Positions 33,837 through 41,726 of a stretch of DNA of 64,000 nucleotides are shown piece after piece. The position numbers and the translations under genes were made by a program. A model generated the notes under the pieces. That model ran no database searches, was not told the DNA's origin, and was given only the letters and a program-made list of their open reading frames with translations. The stretch is from Rubrivivax sp. GTDB taxonomy: Bacteria; Pseudomonadota; Gammaproteobacteria; Burkholderiales; Burkholderiaceae_C. The stretch spans positions 248,001 through 312,000 of the forward strand of contig JAHBZT010000003.1 in the NCBI GenBank assembly GCA_019635315.1. The letters run 5' to 3'. How positions within the stretch are numbered: the first letter of the stretch is position 1; every line of letters begins with the position of its first letter.

Positions 33837-33901
33837 CACTCGACAGTTGATCCGAACATGACCTCCCGCGCACTGGGTGACGCGGGCTGCGCGACCGAGC
33901 C

Positions 33902-35140
33902 ATGATCAACAAGCAAGCCCCGGTTCATGCCCCGATGTCGCAATGGTCGACGCACGACGGTCAACTCGTGGTCGGCAGCCTGCCGCTCACGACCCTGGCC
34001 GCCCGCGTCGGCAGCACCCCCTTCTACGCCGTCGACCGCGGCCTGCTGAAGGCCCGCGTGGGCGAACTGCGCGCCGCGCTGCCGCCGCAGGTCAAGCTGC
34101 ACTATGCGATGAAGGCCAACCCGATGCCGGCGCTGGTGCAGTTCATGGCCGGGCTGGTGGAGGGCATCGACGTGGCCTCGGCCGGCGAGCTGAAGGTGGC
34201 GCTGGATGCCGGCGCCGACCCGGCGGAGATCAGCTTCGCCGGGCCGGGCAAGCGCGACCCGGAGCTGCTGCAGGCCGTGGCCGCCGGCGTGCTGGTCAAC
34301 GTGGAGTCGGCGCGCGAACTGCCGGTGCTGGCGCGCGCGTCGCAGCAGCTCGGGCTGCCGGCGCGCGTGGCGGTCCGCGTCAACCCGGACTTCGAGCTCA
34401 AGGGCTCGGGCATGAAGATGGGCGGCGGGCCCAAGCAGTTCGGCGTCGACGTCGACGTGGTGCCCGAACTGCTGGCCTTCGCGGCGCGCGAGGGGCTGGC
34501 CTTCGAGGGCTTCCACCTCTTCGCCGGCTCGCAGAACCTGAAGGCCGAATCGATCTGCGAGGCGCAGGCCAAGAGCTACGAGCTGGCACTGCGCCTGGCC
34601 GAAGGCGCGCCGGCGCCGGTGAAGTTTCTCAACCTGGGCGGCGGCTTCGGCATCCCGTACTTCCCGGGTGAGCAGCGGCTGGACCTGGCCCCGATCGGCG
34701 CCAACCTGGCCGCCCTCGTCGAGCGCGCGGCGCGCGAGATGCCGGCCGCGCACATCGTCATCGAGCTCGGGCGCTACCTGGTCGGCGAGGCGGGTGTCTA
34801 CGTCACGCGCATCGTCGATCGCAAGGTCTCGCGCGGGCAGGTCTTCCTGGTCTGCGACGGCGGGCTCAACCACCACCTCAGCGCGTCGGGCAACTTCGGG
34901 CAGGTGGTGCGCAAGAACTACCCGGCGGCCATCGGCAACCGCATGGGCGCGCCCGATACCGAGGTGGCTTCCGCGGTGGGCCCGCTGTGCACGCCGCTGG
35001 ACCTGCTGGCCGACCGCATGGAGCTGCCGGTGGCGCAGGTCGGCGACCTCGTCGTGATCTTCCAGTCCGGCGCCTATGGCGCGAGTGCCAGTCCGCAGGC
35101 CTTCCTGGGCCACCCGCACGTGACCGAGGTGCTGGTGTAG
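33902..35140 (+). CDS. PLP-dependent decarboxylase, exosortase A-associated (TIGR03099-like)
   Basis: A 412-residue fold-type III PLP decarboxylase related to diaminopimelate and ornithine decarboxylases. The Schiff-base lysine is in HYAMKANPMP near residue 67, the phosphate-binding loop is NLGGGFGIPYFPGE near residue 245, and the second-monomer segments CDGGLNHHL and SGAYGASAS are present. The family is restricted to exosortase A loci and its substrate is undetermined. In many relatives the gene follows the acyl ligase directly; here the toxin-antitoxin pair intervenes. It probably yields an amine that becomes part of the glycan or its lipid-linked precursor, which is inference. Confidence 0.9.
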   Translation: MINKQAPVHAPMSQWSTHDGQLVVGSLPLTTLAARVGSTPFYAVDRGLLKARVGELRAALPPQVKLHYAMKANPMPALVQFMAGLVEGIDVASAGELKVALDAGADPAEISFAGPGKRDPELLQAVAAGVLVNVESARELPVLARASQQLGLPARVAVRVNPDFELKGSGMKMGGGPKQFGVDVDVVPELLAFAAREGLAFEGFHLFAGSQNLKAESICEAQAKSYELALRLAEGAPAPVKFLNLGGGFGIPYFPGEQRLDLAPIGANLAALVERAAREMPAAHIVIELGRYLVGEAGVYVTRIVDRKVSRGQVFLVCDGGLNHHLSASGNFGQVVRKNYPAAIGNRMGAPDTEVASAVGPLCTPLDLLADRMELPVAQVGDLVVIFQSGAYGASASPQAFLGHPHVTEVLV

Positions 35141-35212
35141 GGGCGGCAAGGCTGCTGCACGCAGGAATCACCCCGTGCCGCAGCAGGGCCGGGCGGCGGG
35201 CAGCGGCCGGCC

Positions 35213-35218
35213 TAGAAT
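35213..35218 (+). promoter_or_regulatory. Candidate -10 element for yajC-secDF
   Basis: GGCCTAGAATCCGCG contains TAGAAT about 110 bases before the yajC start. The same extended motif precedes pgk and fba. No matching -35 hexamer is visible. Confidence 0.5.
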
Positions 35219-35330
35219 CCGCGATTCGCCCGGTCGGCCCGCCGCCGGGCAGCCGGGCCCTGGCGCCAGCGACCGCCCCCCGCAGGCGGCGCGCCCGACC
35301 CGCTTCCCAAGACAACCAGGACCACCGACC

Positions 35331-35660
35331 GTGTTCATCTCCCAAGCCTTCGCCCAGACCGCCCCCGCCGCAGCCCCCGGCGGCACCGAGTCGTCGCTGC
35401 TGACGCTGCTGCCGCTGGTGCTGATGTTCGTGGTGCTGTACTTCATCATGATCCGGCCGCAGATGAAGAAGCAGAAGGAGCACAAGGCGATGGTCGACGC
35501 GCTGGCCAAGGGCGACGAGGTCGTGATCGCCGGCGGCGTGCTCGGCCGCGTCACCAAGCTCGGCGACACCTACCTGGGCGTGGAGGTGGCCGACAACGTG
35601 GAGCTGCAGGTGCAGCGCGTGTCGGTGATCCAGGTCCTGCCCAAGGGCACCTTCAAGTGA
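35331..35660 (+). CDS. yajC: Sec translocase accessory subunit YajC
   Basis: A 109-residue inner-membrane protein. One membrane helix (LLTLLPLVLMFVVLYFIMI) is followed by the family signature RPQMKKQKEHKAM and a cytoplasmic beta domain with GDEVVIAGGVLGRV. YajC binds SecDF and SecYEG. The GTG start gives the usual family length; the in-frame ATG further in would cut the membrane segment. It is followed by secD and secF. Confidence 0.93.
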   Translation: MFISQAFAQTAPAAAPGGTESSLLTLLPLVLMFVVLYFIMIRPQMKKQKEHKAMVDALAKGDEVVIAGGVLGRVTKLGDTYLGVEVADNVELQVQRVSVIQVLPKGTFK

Positions 35661-35668
35661 TGCCGCGC

Positions 35669-35688
35669 GCCGCGCGCCGGCGCGCGGC
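35669..35688. repeat. Perfect 20-base GC palindrome between yajC and secD
   Basis: GCCGCGCGCC is followed directly by its reverse complement in a stretch of nearly pure C and G. Transcribed, it would fold into a very stable hairpin in the 118-base yajC-secD gap. It lacks a T-tract and may tune relative expression or RNA stability. Confidence 0.6.
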
Positions 35689-35778
35689 CGCGCGCGGCGC
35701 CCACGCCGGCCCGCCGCCGTGCGCACGGCGCGCGCGTCCCGCCCGCCGGCGGCCCGACGAGTCCCAGGAACCCGCCCC

Positions 35779-37665
35779 ATGAACCGCTACCCCTGGTGGA
35801 AGTACGCGATCCTCGCCATTGCGCTGGTGGTCGGCCTGCTCTACACGCTGCCCAACTTCTACGGCGAGGCGCCTGCGGTGCAGGTCTCCAGCGGCAAGGC
35901 CACGGTGCGCGTGGACGAGGCGGTGGCCGAGCGCGTGCAGCAGGCGCTGCAGCAGGCCGGGCTGCAGCCCGACTTCGTGCAGTTCGAAGGCAGTTCTGTG
36001 CGCGCGCGCTTCGCCGACACCGACACGCAGATCCGCGCCAAGGACGTCATCAGCCAGGCGCTGAACCCCGACCCCGCGGACCCGCGCTACATCGTGGCGC
36101 TGAACCTGGTGTCGCGCTCGCCGGCCTGGCTGGCCGGCATCCGGGCACTGCCCATGTACCTGGGCCTGGACCTGCGCGGCGGCGTGCACTTCCTGATGCA
36201 GGTCGACATGAAGAGCGCGCTGACCAAGCGCGCCGAGGCGCTGACCGGCGACGCGCGCACGCTGCTGCGCGAGAAGAACGTGCGCCACGGCGGCGTCACG
36301 CGCGACGGCAACACGATCGAGGTGCGCTTCCGCGAGGCCGCGGTCGCGCAGCAGGGCCTGCAGGTGCTGGGCGACGCGATCGCCGACATGCAGTGGGAAC
36401 TGCAGGGCGAGGGCAGCGAGCTGCGCCTGGTCGGCGAGTTCCGGCCCCAGGCCGCGCGCCAGATCCAGGACCAGGCGCTGCGCCAGAACATCACGACGCT
36501 GGCCAACCGCGTCAACGAGCTGGGCGTGGCCGAGCCGGTGATCCAGCAGCAGGGCCTGGACCGCGTGGTCGTGCAGCTGCCCGGCGTGCAGGACACCGCG
36601 AAGGCCAAGGACATCATCGGCCGCACCGCGACGCTGGAGATCCGCCTCGTCAACGAGAGCGCCGAGGCGCGCGAGGCCGAACGCGGCAGCGCGCCGGTGC
36701 CCTTCGGCAGCGAGCGTTTCCTGGAGCGCGACGGCCGGCCCATCATCGTGCTGCGCCAGGTCGTGCTGACCGGCGAGAACCTGACCGACGCGCAGCCCGG
36801 CTTCGACCCGCAGACGCAGGAGCCGGTGGTCAACCTGACGCTGGACGCCAAGGGCGCGCGCGTCTTCCGCGACGTCACGCGCGAGAACGTCGGCCGCCGC
36901 ATGGCCATCATCCTGTTCGAGAAGGGCAAGGGCGAGGTCGTCACGGCGCCGGTGATCCGCAGCGAGATCGGCGGCGGGCGCGTGCAGATCAGCGGCCGCA
37001 TGACGACGCAGGAGGCCAACGACCAGGCGCTGCTGCTGCGCGCCGGCTCGCTGGCCGCGCCGATGGAGATCATCGAGGAGCGCACGATCGGTCCCAGCCT
37101 GGGCGCCGACAACATCGCCAAGGGCTTCGACAGCGTGATCTACGGCTTCATCGCGATCGCCGTGTTCATGTGCGCCTACTACCTGCTGTTCGGCGTCTTC
37201 AGCACGGTGGCGCTGGCCTTCAACCTGCTGCTGCTGGTGGCCGTGCTGTCGATGCTGCAGGCCACGCTGACGCTGCCCGGCATGGCGGCGATCGCGCTGA
37301 CGCTGGGCATGGCGATCGACGCCAACGTGCTGATCAACGAGCGCGTGCGCGAGGAACTGCGCGCCGGCCTGCCGCCGCAGCAGGCCATCAATATCGGCTA
37401 CGAACGCGCCTGGGGCACCATCCTGGACAGCAACGTGACGACGCTGATCGCCGGCCTGGCGCTGCTGGCCTTCGGCAGCGGGCCGGTGCGCGGCTTCGCG
37501 GTCGTGCACTGCCTGGGCATCCTGACCAGCATGTTCTCGGCCGTTGTCTTCTCGCGCGGCCTCGTGAACCTGTGGTACGGGCGCCAGAAGCGGCTGAAGA
37601 GCGTGTCGATCGGGCAGGTCTGGCGGCCGGATGCCGCCGCGGCCAAGCCGCCGGTCAAGGGCTGA
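35779..37665 (+). CDS. secD: Protein translocase subunit SecD
   Basis: A 628-residue RND-type membrane protein that uses the proton-motive force to help pull preproteins across the membrane. An N-terminal helix is followed by the long periplasmic P1 domain, beginning with the conserved GLDLRGGVHFLMQVD. Five C-terminal helices include GMAIDANVLINERVREEL, the TM4 motif of SecD. Length and order are standard for betaproteobacteria. It lies 15 bases before secF. Confidence 0.96.
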   Translation: MNRYPWWKYAILAIALVVGLLYTLPNFYGEAPAVQVSSGKATVRVDEAVAERVQQALQQAGLQPDFVQFEGSSVRARFADTDTQIRAKDVISQALNPDPADPRYIVALNLVSRSPAWLAGIRALPMYLGLDLRGGVHFLMQVDMKSALTKRAEALTGDARTLLREKNVRHGGVTRDGNTIEVRFREAAVAQQGLQVLGDAIADMQWELQGEGSELRLVGEFRPQAARQIQDQALRQNITTLANRVNELGVAEPVIQQQGLDRVVVQLPGVQDTAKAKDIIGRTATLEIRLVNESAEAREAERGSAPVPFGSERFLERDGRPIIVLRQVVLTGENLTDAQPGFDPQTQEPVVNLTLDAKGARVFRDVTRENVGRRMAIILFEKGKGEVVTAPVIRSEIGGGRVQISGRMTTQEANDQALLLRAGSLAAPMEIIEERTIGPSLGADNIAKGFDSVIYGFIAIAVFMCAYYLLFGVFSTVALAFNLLLLVAVLSMLQATLTLPGMAAIALTLGMAIDANVLINERVREELRAGLPPQQAINIGYERAWGTILDSNVTTLIAGLALLAFGSGPVRGFAVVHCLGILTSMFSAVVFSRGLVNLWYGRQKRLKSVSIGQVWRPDAAAAKPPVKG

Positions 37666-37680
37666 GGCGGGAGGCGCCCC

Positions 37681-38715
37681 ATGGAGTTTTTCCGCATCCA
37701 CCGAGACATCCCGTTCATGCGCCACGTGCTGGCGCTGAATGCGGTGTCCATCCTGGCCTTCGTGCTGGCGGTGTACTTCCTGGCCACGCGCGGGCTGCAC
37801 CTGTCGATCGAGTTCACCGGCGGCACGCTGGTGGAAGTGCAGTATGCGCAGACCGCGGATCTGGAGCGCACGCGGGCCAGCGTCGAGGGCCTGAACCTGG
37901 GCGAGGTGCAGGTGCAGAATTTCGGCACCTCGCGCGACGTGCTGATCCGCGTGCCGGTGCGCGGCGAACGCGAGCAGGGCGCGCTGTCGGCCAGCGTCTT
38001 CGAGGCGCTGTGCCGCGCCGAGCAGGGCACGGTGTCGACCAAGGAGTACACCACGCCGCAGGGCGAGCAGGTCAGCCGGCCGGCGTGCACCAACGCCGCC
38101 GGCAGCGAGCCGCTGACGCTGACGCGCACCGAGTTCGTCGGCCCGTCGGTCGGCGAGGAGCTCTACACCAACGGTGCGCTGGCCCTGGCCGTGACCATCC
38201 TGGGCATCATGGCCTACTTGGCGATGCGCTTCGAGTGGAAGTTCTCGATCGCCGGCATCGTGGCCAACCTGCACGACGTGATCATCATCCTGGGCTTCTT
38301 CGCCTTCTTCCAGTGGGAGTTCTCGCTGGCCGTGCTGGCCGCCGTGCTCGCCGTGCTGGGCTACTCGGTCAACGAGTCGGTGGTCATCTTCGACCGCATC
38401 CGCGAGACCTTCCGCAAGTACCGCAAGTTCACGACGCCGGAGGCGATCGACCACGCGATCACGCGCACGATCAGCCGCACCGTCATCACCCACGGCAGCA
38501 CGCAGCTGATGGTGGTGTCGATGCTGCTGTTCGGCGGCCCGACGCTGGAGTACTTCGCGATCGCGCTGACCATCGGCATCCTGTTCGGCATCTATTCGTC
38601 GATCTTCGTCGCCGCCGGCATCGCGATGTGGCTGGGTGTCAAGCGCGAGGACCTGATCAAACAGGGGGTCAAGGAAGGCGACCCGAACGATCCGAATGCC
38701 GGGGCGGTGGTGTAG
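37681..38715 (+). CDS. secF: Protein translocase subunit SecF
   Basis: A 344-residue partner of SecD. After the first helix comes the SecF motif SIEFTGGTLVEVQY, then a periplasmic domain and five helices containing YSVNESVVIFDRIRETFRK, the family hallmark. It directly follows secD, and YajC-SecD-SecF form one complex. A TAGAGT -10-like hexamer at its 3' end may help express the next gene. Confidence 0.96.
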   Translation: MEFFRIHRDIPFMRHVLALNAVSILAFVLAVYFLATRGLHLSIEFTGGTLVEVQYAQTADLERTRASVEGLNLGEVQVQNFGTSRDVLIRVPVRGEREQGALSASVFEALCRAEQGTVSTKEYTTPQGEQVSRPACTNAAGSEPLTLTRTEFVGPSVGEELYTNGALALAVTILGIMAYLAMRFEWKFSIAGIVANLHDVIIILGFFAFFQWEFSLAVLAAVLAVLGYSVNESVVIFDRIRETFRKYRKFTTPEAIDHAITRTISRTVITHGSTQLMVVSMLLFGGPTLEYFAIALTIGILFGIYSSIFVAAGIAMWLGVKREDLIKQGVKEGDPNDPNAGAVV

Positions 38716-38759
38716 AGTGAAATCGCCGCCGCCAGCTGCCCGCCGCCACCGCACCTGAC

Positions 38760-41144
38760 ATGTCCACCAGCGCCTCGCCAGAATCCATAGCCGGGCAGGC
38801 GCGGCGGCTGTATACGGAAGAGCTCGTCAAGGGGCTCGTGCCGCTGGTCCAGGCCTGCATGGACGGCGCGCGCAACCTGCTGGACAAGCCCAGCGAGCAT
38901 GGCGCCTTCCTGCGCCGGCGCGACCTGATGCAGGGCCTGAAGGACCACGCCCAGGCCTGGCACCGCGGCATGGTCGGCGGGCTGCGCCAGGTGCTGTACC
39001 ACGGCGCCTCGGCCACGCGCTCGGCCGACCTGCCGCCGCCGGGCTCGCGCGACGCGCTGACGCTGGTCAGCGACGACACGATCGAGCTCGAGATCGTCAC
39101 CTCGCGGCTGGCGCTGGCCATCATGGACCGCGCGTCCTGGGAATTCTCCGACCTGCGCTCGCGCGTCGCGCACCTGGAAGGGCGCACCGAGCTGGACGCC
39201 CACGACATGCTGCGCGCCCATGTGCTGGCGCGCATCGCCTTCGACGCCTGGCGCGCCGCCGGGCTCACGCTGGAGGGCTGGCGCGAGATCCAGCCGGTGC
39301 TGCACGAGGAGTTCGCGCACCTCGTGGAGGAGGCCTACCACGAGACCAACCGCTGGCTGGTCGAGCACCGCGTGCTGCCCGAGGTGGACCTGCGCCCGTT
39401 CATCCGGCGCGCGCGCACGCACCCGAATGCGCCGCTGGGCTGGCAGGCCGGCGGCGGCGCCACCGGGTTCGGCGGCGATGCGCGCCCGTCCGGCCCCGGC
39501 TACCGCAATTCCGGCTTCCCGGCCGACGGCGGCGGCTGGACCAGCGGCCGCGGCGGCGCTTCCGGCGGCGGCGGTATGGGCGGCGTCGGCGACGAGACGC
39601 GGCTGATGACGCGCACCGCCCCGCTGGCGCGCAGCCGCGAGCACGCCGAGGCGGTGCTCGGCCGGCTGAACCGGCTGATCGGCCGCCACGTGCCGGAGTT
39701 CGCGGTCTCCACGCGCTCGGGCGGCCTGCCGGCGACGCGCCCGGCGCGGGCGCTGTCGCCCGGGCTGGCGCGCGCGATCGACACCGCGCAGCAGGGCATA
39801 CGCCAGCGCCTGGCGCCCACCACCAAGGCCGGCGCGCCGCTGGTCACCACGCCGGTGATGCTGGAGGAACTGCACCAGCGCAAGCAGGTGCTCAAGCAGG
39901 CCGCGGCCACGCCGGAGGAGCGGGCGACGATCGAGATCGTCGCGCTGCTGTTCCAGAGCATCCTCACCGAGGACCGCATCCCGGCCAGCATCCGCGTCTG
40001 GTTTGCGCGGCTGCAGATGCCGGTGCTGCGCGTGGCGGTGTCCGAGCCCGACTTCTTCGCCACCATCGACCACCCGGCGCGGCGCCTGATCGACCGCATG
40101 GGCGCCTGCGTGATGGGCTTCGACAGCGGCGGCGCCAGCGGCGTCGGCGAATCGCTGGAGAAGGAGATCAAGCGCATCGTGCAGGTCGTCGAGGCCTACC
40201 CGGACACCGGGCGGCGCGTCTTCCAGACCGTGCTGATCGAGTTCGAGCGCTTCCTGGAGCACTACTTCAAGAACGAGAACGAGGCGACGAAGAAGGGCGT
40301 CTCGCTGGCCCAGCAGGTGGAGCAGCGCGAGACGCTGGCCATCCAGTACACGATCGAGCTGCGCCGCATGCTCAACGAGGTGCCGGTGCAGGAGGGCGTG
40401 CGCCAGTTCCTGTTCCATGTCTGGGCCGACGTGCTGGCGACCACCGCGGTGCGCCACGGCCCGCAGGGCGAGGCGACGAAGAAGATGAAGCGCGCCGCCG
40501 CCGACCTGATCTGGAGCGCCAGCGCCAAGGTCACGCGCGAGGAGCGCGCCGAGGTCATCCAGCGCCTGCCGATGCTGCTGAAGAGCCTGCGCGAGGGCAT
40601 GGCCGCCGCCGGCATGGACGCCGCGAAGCAGGACGAGCACATCCAGCAGCTCAACAACTCGCTGGCCGCCGCCTTCACGGCCAAGGCCGCGGTGATCCCG
40701 GACGACCGCCTGCGCGAGCTGATGGAGCGCCTGGAGACGCTGGAGGAGCTGCTGCCCGACGCCACCGACGTCGAGATCGACGAGAGCATGGTGCTGGACC
40801 TCTCCGGCCACCAGAGCAGCGAGCTCGAGGTCGTGCTCGACGGCGGCTCGATGCCGACGCCGGCGATGGTGGCCTGGGCGCGCGAGCTGCAGGTCGGCAG
40901 CTGGTACATGCTGGACCGCGGCGGCCGCTCCGAGGCGGTGCAGCTGGCCTGGCACGGCCTGCGCAAGCAGCTGAGCCTGTTCGTCACGCCGCAGGGCCGC
41001 TGCGTGCTGTTCCAGCAGCACCGGCTGGCCAGTTACCTGCAGGCCGGCCTGATGCTGCCGGCGCAGGACGAGGCGCTGACCGTGCGCGCCACGCGCAGCG
41101 CGCTGGCCAAGCTGGACGTGGACGCCTCGCGGCTGCTGCAGTAG
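38760..41144 (+). CDS. DUF1631 family protein
   Basis: A 794-residue cytoplasmic protein of unknown function found almost only in betaproteobacteria and close relatives. There is no signal peptide or membrane helix. The N-terminal helical part (about 1-215) is followed by a glycine/serine-rich flexible linker around residues 230-280 and a long helical C-terminal region with charged coiled segments near residues 560-660. The last 100 residues include YMLDRGGRSEAVQLAW, which looks like a small beta domain resembling PilZ-type folds. Old database names such as thymidine phosphorylase have no support here. It follows secF by 44 bases. Confidence 0.85.
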   Translation: MSTSASPESIAGQARRLYTEELVKGLVPLVQACMDGARNLLDKPSEHGAFLRRRDLMQGLKDHAQAWHRGMVGGLRQVLYHGASATRSADLPPPGSRDALTLVSDDTIELEIVTSRLALAIMDRASWEFSDLRSRVAHLEGRTELDAHDMLRAHVLARIAFDAWRAAGLTLEGWREIQPVLHEEFAHLVEEAYHETNRWLVEHRVLPEVDLRPFIRRARTHPNAPLGWQAGGGATGFGGDARPSGPGYRNSGFPADGGGWTSGRGGASGGGGMGGVGDETRLMTRTAPLARSREHAEAVLGRLNRLIGRHVPEFAVSTRSGGLPATRPARALSPGLARAIDTAQQGIRQRLAPTTKAGAPLVTTPVMLEELHQRKQVLKQAAATPEERATIEIVALLFQSILTEDRIPASIRVWFARLQMPVLRVAVSEPDFFATIDHPARRLIDRMGACVMGFDSGGASGVGESLEKEIKRIVQVVEAYPDTGRRVFQTVLIEFERFLEHYFKNENEATKKGVSLAQQVEQRETLAIQYTIELRRMLNEVPVQEGVRQFLFHVWADVLATTAVRHGPQGEATKKMKRAAADLIWSASAKVTREERAEVIQRLPMLLKSLREGMAAAGMDAAKQDEHIQQLNNSLAAAFTAKAAVIPDDRLRELMERLETLEELLPDATDVEIDESMVLDLSGHQSSELEVVLDGGSMPTPAMVAWARELQVGSWYMLDRGGRSEAVQLAWHGLRKQLSLFVTPQGRCVLFQQHRLASYLQAGLMLPAQDEALTVRATRSALAKLDVDASRLLQ

Positions 41145-41156
41145 CGCGGCGGGCCG

Positions 41157-41179
41157 CTTGCCGGGCGATGCCCGGCAAG
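41157..41179. terminator. Hairpin between convergent DUF1631 and smg genes
   Basis: CTTGCCGGGC-GAT-GCCCGGCAAG is a perfect ten-base-pair stem with a three-base loop in the 36-base convergent gap. It is symmetric and should affect both transcripts. No T-tract follows. Confidence 0.6.
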
Positions 41180-41180
41180 G

Positions 41181-41633
41181 TCAGTGGATCACCCGGTCTT
41201 CGGCGTCGACGAACAGCTCGTCGAGGATCAGCGCGTCCGGTTCCTCGCCCAGGCTCCAGAAGACCATCAGCACGATGATCTTCAGGTCGTCGAGGTCGAT
41301 CGGCCCGTTGCCCACCGCCAGCGCGCGGTCGATGACCATCTCGCGCATCGGCGCCGGCAGCACGCCGGCGGACTCGAGGAAGGTGATGAAGCCCAGCGAC
41401 GCCTCGTCCAGCACCTCGCGCTCGGCATCGGTATAGATGCGCATGCTGCCGGGCACCGGCGCGCCGGCGACCGCCTCGGCGCTGGTGGCCAGGCCGTCCA
41501 GCCAGCGCAGCGCGTCCTGGATCTCGTCGTTGTCGAAGCCCACCGCCGAGAGTTTGCGCGAGAGCTGCTTGGGGTCCGGACAGGCGTCGGGACGCCAGTA
41601 GTTCTCGTAGAGATAGACGAGCACTTCGAACAT
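41181..41633 (-). CDS. smg: Smg family protein (DUF494)
   Basis: A 150-residue acidic helical protein. The opening MFEVLVYLYENYW and the C-terminal DLKIIVLMVFWSLGEEPD are diagnostic of the Smg/DUF494 family, which is usually encoded next to dprA as here. The molecular role is not established. The ATG at 41633 matches family N-termini; upstream in-frame codons are not conserved. The promoter hexamer TATAGT lies only seven bases upstream, so the message may be leaderless. Confidence 0.93.
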   Translation of the reverse strand: MFEVLVYLYENYWRPDACPDPKQLSRKLSAVGFDNDEIQDALRWLDGLATSAEAVAGAPVPGSMRIYTDAEREVLDEASLGFITFLESAGVLPAPMREMVIDRALAVGNGPIDLDDLKIIVLMVFWSLGEEPDALILDELFVDAEDRVIH

Positions 41634-41639
41634 CGGCCC

Positions 41640-41645
41640 ACTATA
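41640..41645 (-). promoter_or_regulatory. Candidate -10 element for smg
   Basis: On the minus strand the sequence reads GGGGTATAGTGGGCCGATG. TATAGT differs from TATAAT by one base. A start seven bases downstream would fall on the A of the smg ATG, and no Shine-Dalgarno is visible. Confidence 0.5.
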
Positions 41646-41726
41646 CCCCACCCCCGCTGGCCGCCGGCGGCGGAAAAGCGGCGGCCCGGCCATCGGAAGT
41701 GAGCGTGTGCTCGCTGTCGTGAAATC

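Noticed and set aside
35653-38754. Very long leftward open frame (about 1033 codons) opposite secD and secF
   Set aside because: It is an antisense shadow of two well-supported genes; its His/Arg/Gln/Ala-rich composition is typical of the reverse frame of GC-rich coding DNA and it has no motif.
38592-41021. Leftward 809-codon frame opposite the DUF1631 gene
   Set aside because: Antisense shadow; the plus-strand gene is conserved and complete.
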